A stretch of 13,012 nt of DNA from an uncultured Chloroflexota bacterium (GTDB lineage Bacteria; Chloroflexota; Anaerolineae; Aggregatilineales; Phototrophicaceae), in assembly GCA_937927665.1 (NCBI GenBank), contig CALBRY010000448.1, forward strand, positions 1 through 13,012, in the 5' to 3' direction. Each line of letters opens with the position of its first letter. Positions within the stretch are counted from its first letter, which is position 1. The notes under the pieces were generated by a model. The model was not told the DNA's origin and searched no databases. It worked only from the letters and a program-made list of their open reading frames with translations. Below, one piece after another: positions 1-6,065 of this stretch. A program made the position numbers and the translations under genes.

Positions 1-215
1 TTTTCGCGCTCCGCTTCGATGCGCGCCGTTTCATCGCGCACCCGCTTGAGTTCAGCGCGGCGGCTGGCATTTTCGCGGCGCAAATCGCGGATCATCGACT
101 GCGCCCACCCCGGCAGCGCCCGCACATTCCCCGGCACACTCGTGCCGTCATCCTCCGCGATTGGTTCGGCGGCGGTTTCGACCGCCTCCGGCGCAGTCAG
201 TTCGTTATCGCTCAT
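1..215 (-). CDS. Probable phage scaffold/minor head protein (N-terminal part, runs off left edge)
   Basis: The open frame starts at an ATG on the minus strand and is still open at base 1, giving 71 visible codons. A strong ribosome site (AAAGGAG, 8 nt before the ATG) supports this start. The product begins with an acidic, Ala/Glu-rich stretch, then a LPGWAQSMIRDLRREN segment and a charged helix rich in Arg and Glu that looks like coiled coil. This N-terminal layout is typical of phage scaffold or minor capsid proteins, which sit directly downstream of portal genes and help assemble the procapsid. It follows the portal gene by 41 bp on the same strand, so the two are probably co-transcribed. 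The function is inferred from position and composition; no catalytic motif is visible, and the rest of the gene is outside the window. Confidence 0.6.
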   Translation of the reverse strand, partial: MSDNELTAPEAVETAAEPIAEDDGTSVPGNVRALPGWAQSMIRDLRRENASRRAELKRVRDETARIEAERE

Positions 216-232
216 GTCGTTCGCTCCTTTTT

Positions 233-256
233 TCTTTGCGTCCTTGCGCCTTTGCG
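233..256 (-). repeat. Three tandem 8-mers of the GCAAAG type directly after the portal stop codon
   Basis: Read on the minus strand, immediately after the portal TAA, there are three 8-nt units: CGCAAAGG, CGCAAGGA and CGCAAAGA. They fill most of the 41-nt gap before the scaffold start and end just before its A-rich ribosome site. Short tandem units of this kind occur at gene ends in Chloroflexota and cyanobacteria as far as I recall; I cannot check that here. They show no hairpin and are not a terminator. Confidence 0.6.
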
Positions 257-1486
257 TTAACGCGCTTCTTCCCGCACATCGACCGGCATCCAGCGCACGC
301 GAAAACGCGCCTTCACCGGCGGCGATCCCGCCCCGTATGCCGCTTCGAGCCGCGCCCCGATTTGCAAAGCGCGGTTCCATGCGTCTCCCGCTTTCACCTG
401 AAAACGCCGCGCCTTGCCGATCAACCCCGTTTCGCGCTGGCGCAGCGATTCCCCGCTTGCGCCATCCCACCCGAACTCAGGCGACGGCGTGCGGGTGATC
501 TTGCCGATCTCCGCCGAGAGAAAGCGTGCCATATCGAGATACGGCATCAACTCGCCCTGCGGCATCGTGCCAATATCGATCTTTTCGTTCGGCTGAAGCG
601 GTCGATTCGGGCTGATCGCCAACCACATCCCCGGCGATAAATCGGCGGGAGGCTGCCACCCGACCGCGTAGCGAATCTGAAACGCGGTCAGTTCCGCCGC
701 CATGATCATGCTGTACAGCGTGCGGTTGAGCGCGTTTTGCACCGGGATCGCCGTTTCGATTTCGCTTGCCCCATATGCACCCCAGCGCCGCGCCCGGTTG
801 CGAAAATGGATCACCGGCAAGCCGAGCGGTAGACCATCACGCCCGATCAGCGGCGTCACCCCCGCTTGATCCGCTGTTTCGTACAGCGTGAGATTGCCGC
901 CCGTCGAGATATACCGTTCGACCCGATCCGCGTAATACACATTGATCCGCGTCTCATCGCCGATCGTCCACACCTTCACCGCCGCGCTCGGTTCGGCGTC
1001 GGTGGTGAGCGCATACACGGTGAGCATCCCGTTGACCCCATCGAATGCGGGTTCGTGACACCATTTCACCGTGCCGCTTGCCGGATCAAGTGCCGCCATC
1101 AGGTACGTATCCCCGTCCGTCAGCGTCGATTCATGCACATCGCCCTGAAGCGAATCGAACCGGCTTTCCGCCAGTCGATCCGCCGCCCACGCTGCCGCCG
1201 CTGCATCATCCGACGAGATTTCCGCCACGCGCAGTCGATCCGCCAGCGTTTGCACGACAATATCCATATAGTTCAGTGCGAACTCGCGCAGCGGACTCCC
1301 TGATCGGATGCGTAACAGCCGCCGCATGCCGTCCGTTAGGTCTTGCGGGTGATCGCCCGCCGTGTAATCCCGAAACAGCGCGACTTTCTCCGCCCGCTCC
1401 TGCTGATCCGCCGCCCATGCGTCGATCAGCGGCGGCAAAAGTTGACCGCCCGCCCGCAGCGCATCTACCGCGTAATTCAGGTTCAT
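257..1486 (-). CDS. Phage portal protein, SPP1 gp6-like
   Basis: The 409-residue product matches the SPP1 gp6-like portal family in length and overall layout. Portal proteins form the dodecameric ring at one capsid vertex through which DNA is packaged. Recognisable parts include the N-terminal helix region with FRDYTAGDHP and a following LNYMDIVVQTLADRL segment. Later come the GLPVIHFRNRA and YGASEIETAIPVQNALNR segments that precede the long central helix in this family, then the Gly/Ser-rich SGESLRQRE stretch. A longer frame reaches 1555, but I chose the ATG at 1486 because it has GGAGG 7 nt upstream and the family's proteins begin about there; the 23 extra residues have no phage character. 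The scaffold gene follows downstream. No terminase gene precedes it, which is unusual. Family assignment is from recognition of sequence style, not a search. Confidence 0.85.
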   Translation of the reverse strand: MNLNYAVDALRAGGQLLPPLIDAWAADQQERAEKVALFRDYTAGDHPQDLTDGMRRLLRIRSGSPLREFALNYMDIVVQTLADRLRVAEISSDDAAAAAWAADRLAESRFDSLQGDVHESTLTDGDTYLMAALDPASGTVKWCHEPAFDGVNGMLTVYALTTDAEPSAAVKVWTIGDETRINVYYADRVERYISTGGNLTLYETADQAGVTPLIGRDGLPLGLPVIHFRNRARRWGAYGASEIETAIPVQNALNRTLYSMIMAAELTAFQIRYAVGWQPPADLSPGMWLAISPNRPLQPNEKIDIGTMPQGELMPYLDMARFLSAEIGKITRTPSPEFGWDGASGESLRQRETGLIGKARRFQVKAGDAWNRALQIGARLEAAYGAGSPPVKARFRVRWMPVDVREEAR

Positions 1487-1491
1487 CGCCG

Positions 1492-1498
1492 CCCCTCC
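1492..1498 (-). promoter_or_regulatory. Ribosome binding site deciding the portal start
   Basis: Minus-strand GGAGGGG, with its GGAGG core 7 nt before the ATG at 1486. The alternative upstream start at 1555 has no comparable site. Confidence 0.7.
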
Positions 1499-1628
1499 GT
1501 GCGATATCAGACCACTTGTTCTATTCACAACAAAGTATATGAACACGTCAATCAACGTTTTATAAACAATATGAAGTGTTGTCGGTCACAGAGGGTTTGA
1601 GCACGCTAACCTTGAGCGAGAAAAATGT

Positions 1629-1640
1629 GAACATTTGTTC
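1629..1640. promoter_or_regulatory. Candidate LexA/SOS-type operator (GAACATTTGTTC)
   Basis: The site has the form GAAC-N4-GTTC, the LexA box described for Gram-positive bacteria and, with variations, reported for Chloroflexota. It lies in the spacer between the minus-strand portal gene and the plus-strand promoter at 1708-1735, where an SOS-controlled switch for a prophage would make sense. A single 8-of-8 dyad can occur by chance, so this is tentative. Confidence 0.35.
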
Positions 1641-1659
1641 CCGTTTTCCTATTAGATGT

Positions 1660-1669
1660 GATACGTATC
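1660..1669. promoter_or_regulatory. 10-bp palindrome GATACGTATC, possible operator
   Basis: A perfect 10-bp inverted repeat about 20 bp from the GAAC/GTTC dyad and about 40 bp upstream of the consensus promoter. It could bind a dimeric regulator such as the winged-helix protein encoded at 1936-2415, but nothing in the sequence proves that. Confidence 0.25.
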
Positions 1670-1707
1670 TGGGTATAGGAGAGGGTTTGGGTGACATTCC
1701 CCGATCA

Positions 1708-1735
1708 TTGACACAATCTGCCGTAGTCCTATAAT
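1708..1735 (+). promoter_or_regulatory. Consensus sigma-70 promoter (TTGACA-16-TATAAT)
   Basis: The -35 hexamer TTGACA (1708-1713) and -10 hexamer TATAAT (1730-1735) are both perfect matches, separated by 16 bp. Transcription would start at about 1742. It is the best promoter in the window and points at a stretch with no gene before the terminator at 1872-1897. Confidence 0.8.
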
Positions 1736-1741
1736 CAAATG

Positions 1742-1897
1742 AGCTTAAAGAGTCAGCCGGAGTTTTAGCGTGATTTCGTTTGTGTGTGCATGTTGTCCCA
1801 CAGCCTTCGACACCATTCGGGGAGTCGCGACGCTTTAAGCTGCCTGTAAATCAGCCGCATTTAGCCCATCCGCCCCGACCAATGTCGGGGCTTTTTT
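1742..1897 (+). ncRNA. Candidate structured small RNA or attenuator leader, unknown class
   Basis: The transcript predicted from the consensus promoter is about 155 nt and ends in an intrinsic terminator. Its first nine bases (AGCTTAAAG, 1742-1750) are perfectly complementary to 1833-1841, which would close a domain of about 100 nt. Inside this domain a small hairpin can form between 1808-1811 and 1824-1827. The motif CAGCC occurs three times (near 1754, 1801 and 1852), and GCTG at 1839-1842 can pair with CAGC at 1852-1855 instead of closing the outer stem. That allows two alternative folds ahead of the terminator. I compared it by eye with 6S, SRP, tmRNA, T-box and common riboswitches and recognise none. 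It may be a free small RNA, or a leader attenuating the regulator gene 39 nt further on. Confidence 0.45.
1872..1897 (+). terminator. Strong intrinsic terminator
   Basis: An 8-bp perfect GC-rich stem (GCCCCGAC at 1872-1879 with GTCGGGGC at 1884-1891), a 4-nt loop (CAAT) and a run of six T (1892-1897). It lies 39 nt before the start of the winged-helix gene, so that gene needs either read-through or a separate promoter. Confidence 0.9.
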
Positions 1898-1935
1898 ATT
1901 TCTGGTCATGCGTTGTCATGTGTATGGAAGGATAT

Positions 1936-2415
1936 ATGGTGATTACAGTTCCGGATCGTCACCCATTAGCTTCGGTGAAAGCATCGATCGAACGCCTTCA
2001 AGCAGACGTGCGCCAAATTTCAGCCGCCGAACTTGAAGAACGACTGCGCGTGCTGCACAGGCAGTTTGCCCACCTTGAAACCCTGCTCGATTCTCCCCCG
2101 CCCGCTGTGCCTGAGCAGCTGCGGATGGATCACACACGACGGCAGGTAAAAAGCGGCGGGCGGATCGTTCAGCTTTCCGGGCTTGAATATCGTCTGCTGA
2201 TGACGCTCGGCAGTGAGGCGGGGTGCGGTGTCACAGCGGATCGGCTGATCGAGTCGATCTGGGGGCGCGGTGGTGGTGATAAAATCATGCTCAAACAGCT
2301 TGTACACCGCTTGCGGCGCAAGCTCGAAACCGACGCCGATTCGCCCATCATCGAGACGATTCCCGGCGTCGGTTATGCACTGATCATGTCAGGGGATGGC
2401 GAAATTCGCCGCTAA
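1936..2415 (+). CDS. Small winged-helix (OmpR/PhoB-type) DNA-binding regulator without receiver domain
   Basis: The 159-residue product has a helical, probably coiled-coil N-terminal part (about residues 14-51). This is followed by a winged-helix domain of the OmpR/PhoB effector type (about 62-153). Its hallmarks are visible: the LSGLEYRLLMTL helix, the LIESIWG segment, the recognition-helix region LVHRLRRKLE, and the final IETIPGVGYAL wing. No phosphoacceptor receiver domain is present, so it is not a normal response regulator; the coiled coil probably dimerises it. A longer frame begins at 1780 but would contain the terminator. I chose ATG 1936, with AAGGA at 1928-1932; the adjacent GTG at 1939 is equally possible and better spaced. 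It converges with the next gene, overlapping by 4 bp. Its target is unknown; the nearby palindromes are candidates. Confidence 0.75.
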   Translation: MVITVPDRHPLASVKASIERLQADVRQISAAELEERLRVLHRQFAHLETLLDSPPPAVPEQLRMDHTRRQVKSGGRIVQLSGLEYRLLMTLGSEAGCGVTADRLIESIWGRGGGDKIMLKQLVHRLRRKLETDADSPIIETIPGVGYALIMSGDGEIRR

Positions 2416-2927
2416 TTCGTCTCGCCGTTCGCCCGCTCATGTGCCGCTTCCGCTTCGTCGATCAAGGCGCTGATTTCGACGGCGTGTTCGGCTTCATGCT
2501 CGGCAAACGCTTCAAGTAAATCATACAGACTTGCATTGCCGCCCCACGGCAGCGCAACCACATCGCGCATCCGTTCTTCTGGAACGCGGTCGATCACTTT
2601 CTTAAGCTGCTCACGTGTGATCTCGCATTCGCGGCGCACCTGTTCATAATCCAGCGTCTGCCGCGTCTCGACAGACTGCGCGTTGTAAAAATCCGCACCA
2701 CGCAAGGCAACCATTTCGCCTTCATTGTCATTCAAAAGTGCCTCTACCGAGGCGATGCACGCTTCATCCCAGCCGGAAAGATGCGCCAGCACGTGCTTGA
2801 TCGTCCACGTCGGGTAGATTTCCATATCAAGCTTGATGCGATTCAAAACTGATCGGATATGTTCCCGTGCTTTATCGAGTGATTGCAAAACTGCCTGTTT
2901 ATCCTGTTTCGCGTTTTGATCATTCAT
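2412..2927 (-). CDS. DinB/ClbS-like four-helix bundle protein
   Basis: The 171-residue product has the size and pattern of the DinB/YfiT-like putative metalloenzyme superfamily, closest to the ClbS/DfsB branch. Near the N-terminus is WTIKHVLAHLSGWDEA (residues 41-56), the typical helix carrying the first metal-binding histidine (H49). Near the C-terminus is HEAEH (144-148), giving the HxxxH pair. The three-histidine metal site is therefore intact. Members include thiol-S-transferases and the colibactin resistance protein ClbS; the substrate here cannot be told. The ATG at 2927 was preferred over the in-frame GTG at 2951, since AAAGGGA precedes the ATG by 9 nt. It lies 63 bp downstream of the polyferredoxin gene on the same strand and may be co-transcribed with it. 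Its 3' end overlaps the convergent regulator gene. Confidence 0.75.
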   Translation of the reverse strand: MNDQNAKQDKQAVLQSLDKAREHIRSVLNRIKLDMEIYPTWTIKHVLAHLSGWDEACIASVEALLNDNEGEMVALRGADFYNAQSVETRQTLDYEQVRRECEITREQLKKVIDRVPEERMRDVVALPWGGNASLYDLLEAFAEHEAEHAVEISALIDEAEAAHERANGETN

Positions 2928-2990
2928 CGATGCCTGTCCCTTTCGTCTCACGCGAGATTACACGCAATCCCGTCAATAGGTTCACTGCCC

Positions 2991-3785
2991 CTAATCCTCT
3001 TTGAAGAATCTCGGCGGCACAAAATCGGTGTGTTCTTTGCCGCCCCCATCGAATCCTACGCTCAAACTTAGCGCATTCGTCGGGCAGATGTTCACACATG
3101 TCACGCACAGCGTACACTCGGTTGATCCCACCCGTTCCCCTTTCAAAATGTAATCGGGGATGCGGATATTCATCGGGCACCGTTCGACACAAACATTACA
3201 CGAGTCGCACTTTGCCGCAGTCCCTTTGATCTTCAAAATCGAGAAGCGCGATCCGGTCTTGAGCAAGACTGCCAGCGGACACAGATATTTACAGAAGGCG
3301 CGGTTATCCTTCAGCTTGAATGCCAGCGCGATCCCCATCACGTAATAGGCGATCAGCCCGACGAGAAACCACACATACCCGCTTGCACCATGCGCGCCAT
3401 CTTGATACCCCGCCGCGAACCACAGCCCGATCACCACCGCCAAACTCATGAAGAAATGCGCGTAGCGCAGTCGATTCCACACCCCTTTACGCCGGAATCG
3501 GCTGTAGGGATACGGCAGCAGATCAAAGATCATGCCGAACCAGCACGCCCACCCGCACCACACCCGCCCGAATGCGAAAGGACCCGCAATTTTAGCGAGT
3601 AAATAATGCAGGACGATCCAGTTCACGCCCCCCAGCAGAAACCCGAAAAATAACCCTTCGATCTGCATATTGCCGTGATCGCTGAACAGCGCGATGCCAA
3701 GCAGGATCGATCCCACAATCAGCATGACCACGCGCCGCAATCCCGGCAGATCAAATCGTTTTTCTGTGTTTTTCGCCGCAGCCAT
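2991..3785 (-). CDS. NapH/NosR-type membrane polyferredoxin (two 4Fe-4S clusters)
   Basis: The 264-residue product has four or five hydrophobic segments (about 19-35, 43-65, 76-92, 109-126, 137-156) followed by a soluble ferredoxin domain. Two complete 4Fe-4S motifs are visible: C193, C196, C199, C203 and C224, C227, C230, C234, each ending in CP. Two further cysteine pairs flank membrane helices: CGWAC (77-81) and CKYLCP (165-170). This is the NapH/NosR/MauN layout, where the protein passes electrons between the quinone pool and a periplasmic or cytoplasmic enzyme. No nitrate, N2O or amine reductase lies nearby, so the partner is unknown. ATG 3785 is used; an in-frame TTG at 3803 is an alternative. 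It is transcribed away from the beta-propeller gene. Confidence 0.8.
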   Translation of the reverse strand: MAAAKNTEKRFDLPGLRRVVMLIVGSILLGIALFSDHGNMQIEGLFFGFLLGGVNWIVLHYLLAKIAGPFAFGRVWCGWACWFGMIFDLLPYPYSRFRRKGVWNRLRYAHFFMSLAVVIGLWFAAGYQDGAHGASGYVWFLVGLIAYYVMGIALAFKLKDNRAFCKYLCPLAVLLKTGSRFSILKIKGTAAKCDSCNVCVERCPMNIRIPDYILKGERVGSTECTLCVTCVNICPTNALSLSVGFDGGGKEHTDFVPPRFFKED

Positions 3786-3916
3786 TCGCCTCTTACCCCT
3801 CAAACCCGCTTTTCAACCTGCTCTTACGATTATCCGATCCTCTCCGCATGACTGGATACCTGTCATCCCTCACCGATTCGTGCTAATCTTCTGCCAAAAT
3901 CGAAAGGATGCTCGCC
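3786..3916. other. Divergent intergenic region
   Basis: A 131-bp gap between the divergent polyferredoxin and beta-propeller genes must hold promoters for both. A TGCTAATCT extended -10-like element is visible at about 3881-3889 on the plus strand, but it has no good -35. I see no hairpin or repeat. Confidence 0.3.
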
Positions 3917-4966
3917 ATGAAGACAGCCTCCCCGTCTCGCGGATCGCGTCTTGGGCTTCGCGTATTGATTACGCTGGCGCTGGTCGCATTCGTGGTCATC
4001 ATCCTGATCTTTTATCTCAGCCAGCCAGTCGCCGCGCCCGGTGATGAAGAACCGACCGCCGAGGTCACGCCCGATGCCGCTGAGACTGGTTTTTCCCTGC
4101 CATCCGCGATCGTGTTTATGTCCGATCGCGATGGCGATTGGGATATTTACACCGCCTCCACCCCCACCGAAGCCGTCAACCTGAGCGCCAACGATGCCAA
4201 TGACGGCTTTCCCTCGTATTCACTCGATACCGTGCAGATCAGTTATGTTTCCAGCGGCACCGAAACGGGTGAAATCGGCGGTTATTTGATGGGGGCAGAC
4301 GGCGCGAATCAAGTACCTGCCGCCGCCGACTTGGGCACATTCATGGATATTCTGCTGAATGGGCGCGGGGATTGGGATCGGCGCGATGGGCTGAGCGGTT
4401 TTACGCTGATCTCACTGCGCGATCTCAATCTTGAAGTTTACTATCAGGGGAATGGTGAAGAATCGGCGCGCAACCTGACCGGAAATGGCGCGATCGATTG
4501 GTACGCGCATCTCGCGCCCGATGGCACGCGTATCGCGTTCGCATCGGATCGGGTTGATGTGCAGCATGATATTTATGTTATCGGTACAGACGGCGCGACA
4601 CTCACCCGCTTGACAGATGATCCCGCGAATGATTGGTCGCCGATATGGAGCGCTGACGGCACACGGGTGATCTTTGCATCAGAACGCGCCCGCGTGTTTG
4701 GCGGCGGGCTTGACCTGTACACACTTGATCTTACCGCGCCAACCGGAGGCGAAATCGCGCCCGCCGTCCCATTCGATCCCGAATCGACGTTCGTCAGCGC
4801 CGGGATCACCTTTGAGGAATACACGGTGTATATGTCAAATGAATCGGGTAATTGGGAAATTTACGTCAGCGCCCCCGACGGAGCGATCCTCAACCTGAGC
4901 AGCAGCCCCGCCGATGATCTATTCGCGGTCTGGAAACCGCGCGTTTCCGCCCTCGCCGCTGAATGA
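3917..4966 (+). CDS. Membrane-anchored TolB/PD40-type beta-propeller protein
   Basis: The 349-residue product starts with a basic stretch and one strong transmembrane helix (about 15-34). An acidic Pro/Thr-rich linker follows (38-60), then an extracellular region made of WD40-like/PD40 blades. The blade signature (IVFMSDRDGDWDIY, IAFASDRVDVQHDIY, VIFASERA, YTVYMSNESGNWEIY) recurs at about residues 65, 206, 251 and 303. It is usually followed by NLS or RLT plus an Asp-rich turn. TolB-like propellers bind proteins or peptides; no enzymatic motif is seen. The chosen ATG has AAAGGA 8 nt upstream, which fits better than the in-frame ATG at 3908. There are fewer clear blades than a full six- or seven-blade TolB, so the propeller may be partly degenerate. 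It appears to be a single-gene unit, converging with the isomerase-like gene. Confidence 0.75.
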   Translation: MKTASPSRGSRLGLRVLITLALVAFVVIILIFYLSQPVAAPGDEEPTAEVTPDAAETGFSLPSAIVFMSDRDGDWDIYTASTPTEAVNLSANDANDGFPSYSLDTVQISYVSSGTETGEIGGYLMGADGANQVPAAADLGTFMDILLNGRGDWDRRDGLSGFTLISLRDLNLEVYYQGNGEESARNLTGNGAIDWYAHLAPDGTRIAFASDRVDVQHDIYVIGTDGATLTRLTDDPANDWSPIWSADGTRVIFASERARVFGGGLDLYTLDLTAPTGGEIAPAVPFDPESTFVSAGITFEEYTVYMSNESGNWEIYVSAPDGAILNLSSSPADDLFAVWKPRVSALAAE

Positions 4967-4988
4967 TCGCCATTATCGCCCGGCGGTG

Positions 4989-5894
4989 CTATTCCGCGTC
5001 AATCGTAACAGGTGGAAGTTCCGCCGTATCATCTTTGCCGATCGGGTGTCCGCTTTCGTCCCATCGCGCAAGTTCAGCGTTATCTTTCAACACATGAACG
5101 ATCACCGGATCACAAGCTGGCGGTTGCGTCACCAGATCGAAAAACGGCAAACTGCGATTCATGGAGTCGACGTTATCCATTTCCAGTGTATACGTCAGCC
5201 CCGGGCGGATCGCCCGCAGTTTGGGGATAATCTCGTAGTAATTCAGGACGCCCTGCGGCAGTCCGCGATGAACATCCAGAATGCCATCGTTGTTATTCAG
5301 ATGGGTATGAACCAGATACGGCGCGACCACATCCAGCCAATGATCGAGGCTCACATCGCTGAATAACTGCGAATGTCCCACATCGAGCGTGGCGCGCAGA
5401 TTCGGGTGTTCGACCGCTTTCAGGATGTCGATAATGATGTGCGGATCGTACTCCCACATATTTTCAACGCCCACCGTCACGCCGCGATCTGCCGCGAATG
5501 GGGCAAGCGCTCCCCAAAATTCGACGTTGCGCGTATGCCATCCGGTGCGGTAATCCTCATTCCGCAGCGACCCGATAAAGTTCGCATGCAGCACGACGAC
5601 GCTGGCGCCCAATTCGGCAGCGATTTCAATCGAATGACGATAGCGTTCCATCACCAGCGCATTGATACGCCGATCCGGGCTTCCCGGCGCAAGATCAAAG
5701 AAGGGACCATGCAGTGTGACAACCGGCACATCGCGCAAAGCATTTTTGTACCATGCCATCTCGCCGCGCCAATCACCATCCAGCACATCGGGAAACGCGA
5801 ACGCCATCACTTCGATTCCCAAGTGGTGATCGCGCGCCAGTGTCAAACACGCATCGATATTTTTGCGCCCCGCACTCAACAACACGCGATCCAC
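4989..5894 (-). CDS. TIM-barrel protein of the endonuclease IV / sugar isomerase-epimerase superfamily
   Basis: The 301-residue product has the alternating strand-helix pattern of the AP-endonuclease-2/xylose-isomerase-like TIM barrel. Metal-ligand candidates appear in the order seen in endonuclease IV: H62 (LHGPF), H103 (VVLHA), E144 (VENM), D171 and H174 (DVGH), H198 (HTHLNN), D207 and H209 (DVHRG), E238 (LEMD). Most sugar isomerases of the superfamily keep only about four of these, so either an endonuclease-like nuclease or an isomerase/epimerase is possible. About 55 residues after E238 form a tail without obvious motif. Translation starts at GTG, with AAGAGG 5 nt upstream; the overlapping ATG at 5896 is out of frame. 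It is divergent from the LLM oxidoreductase gene. A TTGCCG-17-TAGACT promoter-like pair is visible upstream, but it is weak. Confidence 0.75.
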   Translation of the reverse strand: MDRVLLSAGRKNIDACLTLARDHHLGIEVMAFAFPDVLDGDWRGEMAWYKNALRDVPVVTLHGPFFDLAPGSPDRRINALVMERYRHSIEIAAELGASVVVLHANFIGSLRNEDYRTGWHTRNVEFWGALAPFAADRGVTVGVENMWEYDPHIIIDILKAVEHPNLRATLDVGHSQLFSDVSLDHWLDVVAPYLVHTHLNNNDGILDVHRGLPQGVLNYYEIIPKLRAIRPGLTYTLEMDNVDSMNRSLPFFDLVTQPPACDPVIVHVLKDNAELARWDESGHPIGKDDTAELPPVTIDAE

Positions 5895-6065
5895 ATCTGC
5901 CTCTTTCGATTCATCCCTTATGAATGCAGTCTAAGACAAAATGGGAAACGCGGCAACAGATTGTAAATTTTCTTTCATGACATGACAGAGCTGTAATGTA
6001 CCAAACCGTCACGCGCGATATTGCGGGGTACAATTGCGCGCACACAAACTTTCTAAGGAGTCCTC
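5895..6065. other. Divergent intergenic region between the TIM-barrel and LLM genes
   Basis: A gap of 171 bp. On the plus strand TACAAT (6029-6034) could be the -10 of the LLM gene, but the -35 is poor. On the minus strand a weak TTGCCG-17-TAGACT pair could serve the TIM-barrel gene. No RNA gene or stable hairpin was seen. Confidence 0.35.

Larger units (their letters stand above)
1487..1707. other. Gene-free spacer beside the phage module, with operator-like palindromes
   Basis: No convincing open frame is present on either strand. The stretch is clearly more AT-rich than the flanking portal gene. It holds a GAAC-N4-GTTC site (1629-1640) and a 10-bp palindrome (1660-1669), listed separately. 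A promoter for the portal operon should lie here on the minus strand. A TATACT-like hexamer is visible around 1535-1540, but without a good -35 box, so I do not call it. Confidence 0.5.

Noticed and set aside
19..640. Plus-strand open frames opposite the scaffold and portal genes
   Set aside because: They are Arg/Pro/Ala-rich translations of the GC-rich antisense strand, with no ribosome site and no family resemblance.
1742..1897. tracrRNA, 6S RNA, SRP RNA, tmRNA or known riboswitch
   Set aside because: None of the conserved motifs of these classes could be found by eye, and no CRISPR repeat is present in the window to pair with an anti-repeat.
1780..1935. Upstream extension of the winged-helix gene to an ATG at 1780
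   Set aside because: The extension would carry the intrinsic terminator inside the coding region, has no ribosome site, and encodes residues unlike the family.
5373..5966. Plus-strand frame of about 197 residues opposite the TIM-barrel gene
   Set aside because: Its composition is rich in His, Arg and Ile, as expected from an antisense frame, while the minus-strand protein shows conserved metal-site motifs.
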